DNA of 21,834 bases from DATIJJ01 sp039936115 (GTDB taxonomy: Bacteria > Pseudomonadota > Gammaproteobacteria > DSM-16500). The position numbers and the translations under genes were made by a program. The notes under the pieces are model-generated. The model saw only the letters and a list, made by a program, of their open reading frames with translations, had not been told where the DNA came from and ran no database searches. Shown here one piece after another: positions 1 to 6,952 of the stretch. Position 1 is the stretch's first letter; each line of letters starts with the position of its first letter. The stretch covers positions 1 to 21,834 of the forward strand of contig JBDTIZ010000296.1 in assembly GCA_039936115.1 (NCBI GenBank), given 5' to 3'.

Positions 1-55
1 AAGAAATAATGTTGCATATTTAGGCCGCTGGGCGAACACACAGGTTCGCCCCTAC
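1..55 (-). repeat. Partial GTAGGGGCGAAC-type inverted-repeat element, cut by window edge
   Basis: Positions 30-37 (GGGCGAAC) and 44-51 (GTTCGCCC) form an 8-bp perfect stem around a 6-nt loop, ending in CCCCTAC at 55. Read on the minus strand, the 55 bases match the first part of the complete element at 16057-16147 with only about four differences, including the internal GCGGCCTAAATATGCAA stretch. The other half would lie left of the window. This is therefore one terminus of a dispersed non-coding MITE-like repeat. No transposase is nearby. Confidence 0.8.
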
Positions 56-273
56 AAAAGCAAAAGAATCTGCAACAACACCGGTAAGACAGCGGGTGGA
101 GCAATTTTATTTTAAAGATTTGTCACCTTCTTCCAGGCGACATTGTCAGTCATTTTTTTAAACGCCGTCGTACCGTGGCTTGGCAGCGGTATCCAGTCAA
201 CTTGACGTCTGTGTTGATTTGTAAAATATGTGTCTATCCTTGACCGCAGGGCGTCTCGACAAAATGAGTAAAT
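56..273. other. Non-coding region with a degenerate palindrome
   Basis: No convincing open frame lies here. The only structure seen is an imperfect palindrome at 171-191 (TACCGTGG, 5-nt loop, CAGCGGTA), which resembles the small palindromic repeats common in intergenic DNA of such genomes. It follows the stop of the minus-strand zinc-knuckle gene, but no hairpin followed by a T tract is visible for that gene. Confidence 0.4.
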
Positions 274-1167
274 TTATTTAGGTTTACTTGGGCGTATACA
301 AACACCAGCAAAGTGTCCGCTTTCCCCGCAGTTTTTGCAGATAATTAATTGGGATTGATTTTTTTCAACTTTCTTTTCATCAGTATTTTCTTTTGACTTG
401 CTAGGCTTCAGCGTTGGTTTAATTCCCCAATCTATTTCTTGCTGATCTAATGATTTTATACCAAGTTCTTTTCTCGCATCATCAATCGCATCACGATCAT
501 AAACATACCCCTTTGACGGTGGCACTAGCTTGCCTATCTCCCATCCTTTATTATCATCTTGTTTCCCGGCATAAGTTGAACCATATTTTTGCGGCTTATC
601 TTGATTTAACTGATATCTATCATAGACAAATGCGTATTCTTCTTTAATCTTCTTCCCTAATAGTCTCACCGACGATCTAATATCATGCTCATTAATCAGG
701 TCTTTTGCTTTACTCGCATACTGATAAGCTAGATCACAATCATCGCGACTATTACCGTGATTATAAATGACGGCAGCATGATAATAATCACCATTAGTGG
801 GAGAAAAAATCATCGGCATTAACTGAGCAACAGCATTTCTACGATTGGCATCATTGCTATTGAGCTTTTCATCATCAAGTAATCCAAATTCCATTTTTAA
901 TTCTTTTAATCTTTTTTCTGCATCGGGTAGATTTTTTTCATTTAAAATTTTATTAAGGTTGCCTATTAATAAATCCATCTTTTTGTCGAAATCAGGGCTA
1001 AAAATGCCTTCTTCTTTTTTTGCATGTCTTATTTGTTTAAATAAGAGAACAGCATCCGAAATATTTTTTATACCTAAATTCACTATCTGGGGTTGAATTT
1101 CAAAGCGAACCAGTCTATCCCACTGATCAGCCTCAAACAGTTCTTTCAATAGCTCGTTATGTAGCAC
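274..1167 (-). CDS. Uncharacterised protein with C-terminal CCHC zinc knuckle
   Basis: The gene encodes 297 residues from a GTG start with a good ribosome site (GAGGTGAA) just upstream. Residues 277-290 read CKNCGESGHFAGVC, an exact CX2CX4HX4C zinc knuckle (C277, C280, H285, C290) of the type known from retroviral nucleocapsids and eukaryotic RNA-binding proteins. It follows a Lys/Glu-rich linker (about 255-272). The body (about 108-245) has the pattern of a family of uncharacterised bacterial proteins: NRR..AV..L, GDYYHAAVIYNHG (126-138), LAYQYASKAK, DRYQLNQDKPQKYG (183-196) and DRDAIDDARKELGI (224-237). I recognise that pattern (it resembles DUF6624-like proteins) but know no function. No signal peptide or membrane segment is seen. 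It lies 97 bp behind the alternative, and 14 bp behind the annotated, end of the EamA gene on the same strand, so it is probably co-transcribed with eamA and zapE. Nucleic-acid binding is inferred from the knuckle only. Confidence 0.8.
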   Translation of the reverse strand: MLHNELLKELFEADQWDRLVRFEIQPQIVNLGIKNISDAVLLFKQIRHAKKEEGIFSPDFDKKMDLLIGNLNKILNEKNLPDAEKRLKELKMEFGLLDDEKLNSNDANRRNAVAQLMPMIFSPTNGDYYHAAVIYNHGNSRDDCDLAYQYASKAKDLINEHDIRSSVRLLGKKIKEEYAFVYDRYQLNQDKPQKYGSTYAGKQDDNKGWEIGKLVPPSKGYVYDRDAIDDARKELGIKSLDQQEIDWGIKPTLKPSKSKENTDEKKVEKNQSQLIICKNCGESGHFAGVCIRPSKPK

Positions 1168-1181
1168 ACTTCACCTCAAAT

Positions 1182-2084
1182 TCAAAAATTTCCTTTCCTT
1201 GAAAAAAGCTTTCTCTCACGCGGGTGATTCACCACCCACACACCAAACAAAGCAACAAGTCCACCGACCAATGACAACCAAGTCGGTATCTCGCCTAAAC
1301 AAACCCACCCTAAAAATGTAGCAATTAACGGCATGAAATAAAGAAAATTAACCGCTTGAGAAGCAGGCACTTCTTTCAAACCATAACTCCACGCAATATA
1401 TCCAATCGCTGCAGGAAAAATCCCTAAATAAATCACTGAAAAAGTAGCTTGATAGGATGCGGTTTTAATGTCACGTAAGGCATCAGGTGCATAAATCAAC
1501 AATAAAATAGTTGCGCCCCACATGATATAAGCTGTTACTTCAATCGCATGGTGTTTTTTTAAGAAAGGTTTTTGTAGAACAGAGTAAGCACCACCAATAA
1601 TCGATGCGATTAACACATAGAAAACACCTAAATGAAAATCAAACTGATTTGTTTTGCTTAGCATAATCAAGCCGACGCCAATAATGCTGATGATTGTTCC
1701 AACGACCATGTTGAGGCTAATCGACTCACGTAAAAATAAGATAGCAAAAATAAGAGTAACAATCGGTGAAAGACTGATGATGAAGCTCGCTATGCCTGAT
1801 GACACAGCAATCTCGCCATAATTTAATGCGATGTTGTAACAACCTACACCAAACATTCCAACAAGCAGTAACAATCCCTTATCGCCCCAACAAATAGCAG
1901 TTCTTTGAGGAAGCCGAAAATAAATTATCAGCATACAAAATGAAGCAATGATGAATCGTAATAATGCTAATCCACCGGGTGTATAACCCTCTAAACCAGC
2001 GCGAATTCCTACAAACGCAGATGCCCATAAAGTCACGGCGAGGAATAATGCGATTTTTGTTTTGAGCGAAAAATAAGATTTCAT
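1182..2084 (-). CDS. EamA/DMT-family inner-membrane transporter
   Basis: The product is about 300 residues with ten hydrophobic segments, the usual size and topology of drug/metabolite transporter (EamA) permeases made of two five-helix repeats. The N-terminal repeat begins LFLAVTLWASAFVGIRAGL, followed by GGLALLRFIIAS, typical of the family. The second repeat starts near LGVFYVLIASIIGGAYSVLQK and ends in a hydrophobic helix before a basic cytoplasmic tail. The substrate cannot be told from sequence. I chose ATG at 2084, which follows a weak GAGAAG site. An in-frame GTG at 2096 would add four residues and overlap the zapE stop (GTGA), so translational coupling to zapE is possible with either start. 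Confidence 0.88.
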   Translation of the reverse strand: MKSYFSLKTKIALFLAVTLWASAFVGIRAGLEGYTPGGLALLRFIIASFCMLIIYFRLPQRTAICWGDKGLLLLVGMFGVGCYNIALNYGEIAVSSGIASFIISLSPIVTLIFAILFLRESISLNMVVGTIISIIGVGLIMLSKTNQFDFHLGVFYVLIASIIGGAYSVLQKPFLKKHHAIEVTAYIMWGATILLLIYAPDALRDIKTASYQATFSVIYLGIFPAAIGYIAWSYGLKEVPASQAVNFLYFMPLIATFLGWVCLGEIPTWLSLVGGLVALFGVWVVNHPRERKLFSRKGNF

Positions 2085-2092
2085 CGTGCTTC

Positions 2093-3163
2093 TCACTCTA
2101 TCAGGAAATAATCGGTTGACTGCATTTCAAGTAATCTTGAATGCGTGCGAGTGTATTCTAGTGTCATATAACCGCGGCTATAAAGTTCTGAAACAGGTTC
2201 AGCAGCAGAAATGACTAATCGAACGCGCGCATCATAAAACACATCGACCATGCTGACAAACAAACAAATCATGTCTTTTGCATTGGGTGGAATCACAGGA
2301 ATATCGCTGACTAATACGGTGCGATATTTCTCCGCGATAGCTAAGTAATCATTTTGACTGCGAGGCACAGTACAAATATCCATAAAGTCAAACCACACAA
2401 CGGTGCCCGCTTGTTTTTTAACGCGAATATTGCGACCCAAGATTGAAACAGGTTCTGTACTGGCTGGCATGTCGCCTGCAAGTGTTTCAAAACTTTTTTC
2501 CATATTTTTACGAGCTGTATCATCTAACGGCGAATAAAAAACGCCAGCTTCTTTTAAATGTCTTAAACGATAATCAATGGCGGTTGGAACGTGAAGAACA
2601 GTGGTATTCAGTTTTAATAATTCGATGGCGGGTAAAAACTGTTCGCGTTGCAAACCGTTTTTGTATAAATCATCCGGCGCCACGTTAGAGGTCGTAACCA
2701 AGCAGACATTTTGCATAAATAATGCTTTAAATAATCGTCCTAATAACATGGCATCTGTAATATCAGAAACGAATAATTCATCAAAACAGAGAATCATTGT
2801 TTTTTTTGCAATACTTTCGGCAATGATTTGTAATGGATTTTTCTCACCTTGATGTTTTTTCAATTCTTGGTGAATCATTTGCATGAACTGATGAAAATGC
2901 ATGCGCATTTTTTGTTGAAATGGCACGCACTGATAAAAACAATCCATCATAAATGTTTTACCAATACCAACACCGCCCCATAGATAAAGGCCTTTGATTA
3001 AATGCGAGCGTCGAAATAACGCTAACATGCTTTTGCGTTTATCAAATTCAGATAGCAATTCAAGATAGATTTTCTGCAATGCCTGCATGGCTGCACGCTG
3101 TTCAGGATCGTCAAAAATCACGCCTTCAATGCATTTTTTTTGATAATAGTCTAATGGGGTCAT
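2093..3163 (-). CDS. zapE: Cell division protein ZapE (AFG1-family ATPase)
   Basis: The product is a 356-residue P-loop ATPase of the AFG1/LACE1 family. ZapE in E. coli (about 375 residues) associates with FtsZ at constriction, notably under low oxygen or heat. Walker A is GGVGIGKT (63-70), preceded by the family-typical LIKGLYLWG, and Walker B is ILCFDE (124-129) with ELFVSDITDAM after it. Other family landmarks are VTTSNVAPDDLYKNGLQREQFLPAI and the sensor-region YRLRHL. Translation starts at an ATG with only a weak GAGTAG site. The gene heads the minus-strand group zapE-eamA-zinc-knuckle protein and is divergent from ychJ. All the catalytic motifs are present. Confidence 0.95.
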   Translation of the reverse strand: MTPLDYYQKKCIEGVIFDDPEQRAAMQALQKIYLELLSEFDKRKSMLALFRRSHLIKGLYLWGGVGIGKTFMMDCFYQCVPFQQKMRMHFHQFMQMIHQELKKHQGEKNPLQIIAESIAKKTMILCFDELFVSDITDAMLLGRLFKALFMQNVCLVTTSNVAPDDLYKNGLQREQFLPAIELLKLNTTVLHVPTAIDYRLRHLKEAGVFYSPLDDTARKNMEKSFETLAGDMPASTEPVSILGRNIRVKKQAGTVVWFDFMDICTVPRSQNDYLAIAEKYRTVLVSDIPVIPPNAKDMICLFVSMVDVFYDARVRLVISAAEPVSELYSRGYMTLEYTRTHSRLLEMQSTDYFLIE

Positions 3164-3181
3164 CGCTACTCATTTTTTAAA

Positions 3182-3190
3182 TGCTATAAT
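3182..3190 (+). promoter_or_regulatory. Extended -10 promoter for ychJ
   Basis: TGCTATAAT at 3182-3190 is a perfect -10 hexamer (3185-3190) with an extended TGN element. No recognisable -35 lies 16-18 bp upstream, which fits an extended -10 promoter. The transcript would start near 3197, about 28 bases before the ychJ start codon. Confidence 0.6.
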
Positions 3191-3224
3191 GCCAATCATT
3201 TTAACAACAGATCGATGGTGATGC

Positions 3225-3686
3225 ATGGAAAATTGTCCCTGTGGCTCAGGTATTTGCTATTCAGCTTGCTGTGGTATGTTTATTCAAGGTGATGAGCCTG
3301 CGCCTACACCCGAAGCACTCATGCGTTCTCGCTATACTGCATATACGCTTTCAGACATAAATTATATTGCACGCACCATGAAAGGTCCTGCCATAAAAAA
3401 TTTTGACAAAGATGAAGCTGAAAATTGGGCTAAACAGGTAACCTGGCTTGGCTTAAAGGTGCTTCAATCTAGTGTAAATCAGCAGAGAGGATTTGTTGAA
3501 TTTGCGGCAAGTTATGCATTAAATCAACAAACGCGTGAGCTACATGAATTAAGCGAGTTTGAATTGTCAGAGGGTCGTTGGTATTACGTGAATGGGATAA
3601 ACCCAAAACAAGTAAAAGTGGGACGTAATGATGCTTGTTCTTGCGGCAGTCAAAAGAAATATAAAAAATGTTGTGGGAAAGAATAA
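3225..3686 (+). CDS. ychJ: YchJ-family protein with two SEC-C zinc motifs
   Basis: The product is 153 residues, matching the 152-residue E. coli YchJ (UPF0225). A SEC-C motif opens the protein (CPCGSGICYSACC, C4, C6, C15, C16; CXCX8CC) and a second closes it (CSCGSQKKYKKCC; C138, C140, C149, C150). Between them lies the small alpha/beta domain marked by EALMRSRYTAYTLSDINYI. SEC-C motifs bind zinc and in SecA contact SecB and ribosomes; the role of YchJ itself is not established. The start ATG at 3225 leaves the N-terminal motif intact, with a modest TGGTGA site upstream. The gene stands alone, divergent from zapE, and converges with the repeat protein downstream. Confidence 0.93.
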   Translation: MENCPCGSGICYSACCGMFIQGDEPAPTPEALMRSRYTAYTLSDINYIARTMKGPAIKNFDKDEAENWAKQVTWLGLKVLQSSVNQQRGFVEFAASYALNQQTRELHELSEFELSEGRWYYVNGINPKQVKVGRNDACSCGSQKKYKKCCGKE

Positions 3687-3704
3687 TTAAGCGAGCGAAC
3701 CTCG

Positions 3705-3727
3705 GACCCGGACCTATATCCCGGGTC
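3705..3727. terminator. Small hairpin between convergent genes
   Basis: GACCCGG (3705-3711) and CCGGGTC (3721-3727) form a 7-bp GC-rich stem with a 9-nt loop, midway between the stop codons of ychJ and the convergent repeat protein. There is no T tract on either strand, so a terminator role is only a suggestion from position. Confidence 0.35.
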
Positions 3728-3741
3728 AGATCTGTCCGGTA

Positions 3742-4185
3742 TTAATAATCATCATCGCCTGTTGCCGTATCAGCATTCCCTTCATCGGAAGCTGCTGCAG
3801 TGCCACTCATGGTTGAGGTACCGCTCATTCCAGACGTGCCACTCATGCTCGATGTGCCACTCATGGCGGATGTGGTGGTATTCGTGCTTGAAGTATCGCT
3901 CATTGCAGACGTGCCACTCATTGCTGAAGCACCGCTCATACCTGAGGTGCCACTCATACCCGACGTCCCACTCATGCCAGATGTTCCACTCATTGAAGAT
4001 GTACCGCTCATGGAAGACGTACCACTCATACCAGAGGTTCCGCTCATGCCATTATCAGCAAGCTGCGTAGGCGCAGATGGTTGGAGGGGAGCAAAATTAT
4101 CATTATTGATTGCAGGTGCTGCGTAAGCAATAGAAGCTGCCAGTAAGCTAGAGACACCCATCGCAACTAATGTTTTACCTTTCAT
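3742..4185 (-). CDS. Secreted low-complexity protein of MSGTSx hexapeptide repeats
   Basis: The product is 147 residues. Residues 1-22 form a Sec signal peptide: Lys2 and Lys4, a hydrophobic stretch LVAMGVSSLLAASIA, and a signal peptidase I-like AYA before Ala-Pro. A short spacer (23-46) leads into 13 hexapeptides of consensus MSGTS(G/S/A/T), residues 47-100 and 108-131, broken once by TNTTTSA. The tail (133-147) is acidic, ending GDDDY. There is no cysteine, no membrane helix after the signal and no recognisable enzyme domain. The mature chain is Ser/Thr/Gly-rich and probably disordered. An SD of GGGAG sits 8-9 bases upstream of the ATG. I do not recognise the protein. An envelope, surface or periplasmic location is inferred from the signal peptide. 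Confidence 0.8.
   Translation of the reverse strand: MKGKTLVAMGVSSLLAASIAYAAPAINNDNFAPLQPSAPTQLADNGMSGTSGMSGTSSMSGTSSMSGTSGMSGTSGMSGTSGMSGASAMSGTSAMSDTSSTNTTTSAMSGTSSMSGTSGMSGTSTMSGTAAASDEGNADTATGDDDY
3793..4047 (-). repeat. 18-nt coding tandem repeat (MSGTSx array)
   Basis: Thirteen 18-base units, each ATG-AGT/AGC-GG-ACN-TCN type codons for MSGTSx, are arrayed nine then four, with one 21-base divergent spacer. Synonymous and Gly/Ser/Ala/Thr variation at the sixth residue shows that the units have drifted under coding constraint. The copy number is likely to vary between strains. Confidence 0.85.
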
Positions 4186-4221
4186 GTTGTATCTCCCAGA
4201 GAATTGTGTAATGTTTTCCGT

Positions 4222-4227
4222 TATAAT
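4222..4227 (+). promoter_or_regulatory. Candidate -10 for pfkA
   Basis: A perfect TATAAT lies in the 92-bp region between the divergent repeat protein and pfkA, about 50 bases before the pfkA ATG. The TTGTGT upstream is only 12 bp away, too close for a standard -35, so the assignment is tentative. Confidence 0.35.
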
Positions 4228-4277
4228 TTAATACTAAATTCTACTTTGTGCTATCCTTTTTTTAGGTTAACAACGAC

Positions 4278-5246
4278 ATGAAAAAAATTATTGTACTGAC
4301 ATCAGGTGGCGATGCGCCCGGCATGAATGCTGCTATTCGTGCTGTTGTAAGAACAGGTTATTACTATGGATTAACCGTCTATGGATCAAAGCTTGGTTAC
4401 CAGGGACTGGTTGATGAAAAATTAATACATCTTGAGCCGGAAAGTGTTGCTAACGCTATTCAGCATGGAGGCACTATTTTAAAAGCTGAACGCTGCCTGG
4501 CTTTTTATGAGAAAGAAACCCGTGACCGTTGCCGCGCCTTTCTTAAAGCCGAAAAGATTGATGGGTTAGTCGTCATTGGTGGTAATGGTACGTTTAGCGG
4601 CGCAGCACTTCTTGCCGAAGAAGGCGGCCCTCCCGTTATAGGTATTCCTGGGACAATTGATAACGATATTCCGAATACGGAATATACAATTGGTTTTGAC
4701 ACAGCACGAAATACCGCCTTGCAAGCCATCGACAAAATACGAGACACGGCTTCTAGCCATAATCGTAATTTTTTAGTTGAAGTCATGGGCCGTAAATCAG
4801 GTTTTCTCGCTGTCGATGTCGGGATTGCGGGCGGCGCTGAAGTGATTGTCATTCCTGAATTTGAACTTTCAATTGAAACACTTGCAAAAAAAATCGTAGA
4901 ACATAAACGCCCAAAACAAAGCTCAATTATTCTTGTGGCTGAAGCCGATCAACCCGGACGATCTGTTAAATTAGCTGAACAATTGGAATCGATTACCAAG
5001 GTTAAATATCGAGTTTGTATTCTCGGCCATACTCAACGTGGCGGCTCACCGACAGCAGCCGATCGCTTAATTGCTTCAAGAATGGGCTATCTTGCGGTGA
5101 AGGGTCTAATTGAGGGGCAGACAACTAAAATGACTGCTATCCAATTGGGAAAATTGATACTGGCACCCTTCCCCGGCCCAGATGCCCATACTAGGGTATT
5201 TACCGATCGGGAACTTCTTGAATTAAATGATGTATTATGCACGTAA
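4278..5246 (+). CDS. pfkA: ATP-dependent 6-phosphofructokinase
   Basis: PfkA phosphorylates fructose 6-phosphate to fructose 1,6-bisphosphate, the committed step of glycolysis. The 322 residues match E. coli PfkA (320) end to end. SGGDAPGMN (9-17) is the nucleotide loop, PGTIDNDI (124-131) holds the catalytic Asp128, MGRKSGFLA (170-178) and LGHTQRGGSP (249-258) bind sugar phosphate. Gly at 104 and Gly at 125 (PGTIDND rather than PKTIDND) are the ATP-type residues, not the pyrophosphate type. The Mg-ATP Asp of the usual GGDG motif is Asn here (GGNG, N103), which is less common. The ribosome site is weak (AGGTTAA). It is a single-gene unit, divergent from the repeat protein. Confidence 0.95.
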   Translation: MKKIIVLTSGGDAPGMNAAIRAVVRTGYYYGLTVYGSKLGYQGLVDEKLIHLEPESVANAIQHGGTILKAERCLAFYEKETRDRCRAFLKAEKIDGLVVIGGNGTFSGAALLAEEGGPPVIGIPGTIDNDIPNTEYTIGFDTARNTALQAIDKIRDTASSHNRNFLVEVMGRKSGFLAVDVGIAGGAEVIVIPEFELSIETLAKKIVEHKRPKQSSIILVAEADQPGRSVKLAEQLESITKVKYRVCILGHTQRGGSPTAADRLIASRMGYLAVKGLIEGQTTKMTAIQLGKLILAPFPGPDAHTRVFTDRELLELNDVLCT

Positions 5247-5340
5247 TTGCATTATGGATTTAATTCTGATATAAAGTTTCCCCACATGTTATTAAAACTA
5301 ATATAAATAATTAAATTCTGCGCGAAACCCCTTATTAATT

Positions 5341-5447
5341 AAACTAAATGATACATAAACTAAATGGCAGATGGGTACTTTGAATTATGATGAATTCATC
5401 ATAATTCTGACATCACTCAACTAAAGTTAGAAACATTTCTACAGGGA
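5341..5447 (+). promoter_or_regulatory. Leader/operator region of the MFS gene with 26-bp perfect palindrome
   Basis: Positions 5382-5407 are a perfect 26-bp dyad with no loop, centred on GAATTC (half-site GAATTATGATGAA). Just upstream, AAACTAAATG occurs twice (5341-5350 and 5357-5366). A -35-like CTGACA (5407-5412) abuts the right arm, with an A-rich possible -10 near 5428-5433, and AGGGA (5443-5447) is the ribosome site 10 bases before the MFS ATG. The palindrome size and position suggest a dimeric regulator binding over the promoter. The regulator is not identified. Confidence 0.6.
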
Positions 5448-5456
5448 AAATCCATA

Positions 5457-6809
5457 ATGATAGATAGAACCACCTCGCATAATATGTTTGCACGTTTTTT
5501 TCAACCTTGGATCATTTGCAGTATTGGTATGCTGTTTTACTGTTATAACTATTTCCTCCGTGTATCTCCAAGCGTTATGCAAAGTGATTTAATGCAAGGG
5601 TTGCATATTAATGCAACTCAATTCGGAACGTTAGCTGCTCTTTACTATCTGGCATACACTCCTATGCAAATCCCTGTCGGTATGATTTATGATCGATTTG
5701 GCACTCGTTTCGTCCAGTTCTTTGCTTGCTTAACGGCTATAACGGGTTTAGGTATTTTCATTTATGCTGATAATTTAGCGGTAGCGAGTGTTGGACGATT
5801 CATGATTGGATTGGGCACAGCATTTGCTTATATTGGAGTTCTTAAGCTTGCCTCAATTTGGCTGCCAGCCAATCGATTTGCAACCGTTGCTGGTTTGACG
5901 ACGGCTTTTGGTATGATTTCAGCTATTTTTGCCGATAAATATCTTACTGTTTTTGTTCAATCTGTTGGGTATAAGAATTCATTACATCTTGCCTTTTTCA
6001 TTGGTATTGCTCTCAGCGCTATTATTATTTTATTCATGCGCAGCAATCCAAAAAAACCAATGCTTCATCAACAAGCTAAGCAAGTTCCAATGACTATGAC
6101 GCAATTATTTCGAGCGTTAGGCGTAGTATTAAGTAACCCACAAATGTGGTTAATCGGTTTGATTGGATTTTTATTCTACTTACCTGCTTCTGTATTTCTA
6201 GACTTATGGGGAATTCCGTATCTAAAAGCAGCTTATCAATTAACACCAGAACAAGCAGCTTCTGCTGTGAGCTGGACTTTTGTCGGTTGGATTATTGCAG
6301 GCCCAAGCATTGGTGCGCTTTCTGACAAAATTAAACGTCGTCGTTCACCGCTGATACTTTCTGCTGTCATGTCTACTCTTTGTTTGGCGACTATTTTTTA
6401 CATGCCGGGTTTATCAAGACCTGTTTTATACACGTTGCTTTTCTTGGTTGGTGTATTCTGTGGCGCACATCCGCTCTGTTTTGCATTAGGCAAAGAAAAT
6501 AGTCCTAATCAAATTTCTGGAACAGCAGTTGCTTTCACAAACACGTTGATCATGTTGGGTGGAATGATCTTCCAGCCGGTTGTTGGCAAGCTGTTAGATA
6601 ATCACGCTGTCAATGTGGTTATGCAAAACGGCATTCCAATTTACAATGCGAGCGATTACAACTACGCATTGACTGTTATACCTGTTGGATTGGTCGTAGC
6701 GATTGTTTTATCGTTTTTCTTGAAAGAAACTTATTGCCAATCGCATGTTTACGCTAAAGAAAAGCCTATGCTAAAAACAGGTGGACTTGCGTTGGAAGGG
6801 GAAGGTTAA
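5457..6809 (+). CDS. MFS transporter (12 transmembrane helices)
   Basis: The product is a 450-residue inner-membrane transporter with twelve hydrophobic helices in two six-helix halves and a basic central loop around 200-220 (SNPKKPMLHQQAKQ). Motif A, GMIYDRFGTR, is intact at 75-84 between helices 2 and 3, with a second-half counterpart GALSDKIKRRRSP. The first helix end carries NYFLRVSPSVM, seen in anion:cation-symporter-like and Legionella/Coxiella-type MFS proteins, some of which take up amino acids in the phagosome. That link is a family resemblance, and the substrate is unknown. The gene stands alone, with a 26-bp palindrome upstream and a terminator downstream, so it looks individually regulated. 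Confidence 0.9.
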   Translation: MIDRTTSHNMFARFFQPWIICSIGMLFYCYNYFLRVSPSVMQSDLMQGLHINATQFGTLAALYYLAYTPMQIPVGMIYDRFGTRFVQFFACLTAITGLGIFIYADNLAVASVGRFMIGLGTAFAYIGVLKLASIWLPANRFATVAGLTTAFGMISAIFADKYLTVFVQSVGYKNSLHLAFFIGIALSAIIILFMRSNPKKPMLHQQAKQVPMTMTQLFRALGVVLSNPQMWLIGLIGFLFYLPASVFLDLWGIPYLKAAYQLTPEQAASAVSWTFVGWIIAGPSIGALSDKIKRRRSPLILSAVMSTLCLATIFYMPGLSRPVLYTLLFLVGVFCGAHPLCFALGKENSPNQISGTAVAFTNTLIMLGGMIFQPVVGKLLDNHAVNVVMQNGIPIYNASDYNYALTVIPVGLVVAIVLSFFLKETYCQSHVYAKEKPMLKTGGLALEGEG

Positions 6810-6850
6810 TTACCTTTTATAACTTTAAGATGCCCCTCCTCTCTCCCCAA

Positions 6851-6897
6851 CCCTCTCCTCTCCTACACAAAACGTGGGAGGAGAGGGAGCTTTTTTT
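6851..6897 (+). terminator. Rho-independent terminator after the MFS gene
   Basis: CCCTCTCCTC (6851-6860) pairs with GAGGAGAGGG (6878-6887). The hairpin is followed by AGC and seven T residues (6891-6897). It lies 42 bases after the MFS stop codon. The CCCTCTCC sequence itself belongs to a dispersed repeat type, so the terminator is probably derived from a repeat. Confidence 0.75.
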
Positions 6898-6939
6898 GCG
6901 AAGATTGCTGAGATAAACGCCCTCTCCTCCCACGTTTTG
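6868..6939. repeat. 20-bp perfect inverted repeat between MFS gene and hemF
   Basis: The 20 bases at 6868-6887 (CAAAACGTGGGAGGAGAGGG) recur inverted and unchanged at 6920-6939, separated by 32 bp that include the T tract of the MFS terminator. The left arm is shared with the terminator hairpin, so two alternative stems compete. On the minus strand the structure follows the hemF stop by 13 bp. It probably represents a MITE-like insertion of the CCCTCTCC repeat type. Confidence 0.8.
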
Positions 6940-6952
6940 AATTATAAGAATA

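Noticed and set aside
56..273. Possible small RNA or tRNA remnant
   Set aside because: No cloverleaf, anticodon arm or promoter-terminator pair could be found; only a weak palindrome is present.
3793..4047. Regular 18-nt repeats, possible CRISPR
   Set aside because: The units are contiguous coding repeats without spacers.
3762..4126. Two overlapping plus-strand open frames (102 and 108 codons) with their own hexapeptide periodicity (for example DVPLI/L repeats)
   Set aside because: They are the antisense shadow of the 18-nt MSGTSx repeat. The minus frame has the ribosome site, the signal peptide and conservation-like variation.
4578..4670. Pyrophosphate-dependent phosphofructokinase
   Set aside because: Gly104 and PGTIDND (not GGDD and PKTIDND) are ATP-type residues; only the Asn103 change is unusual.
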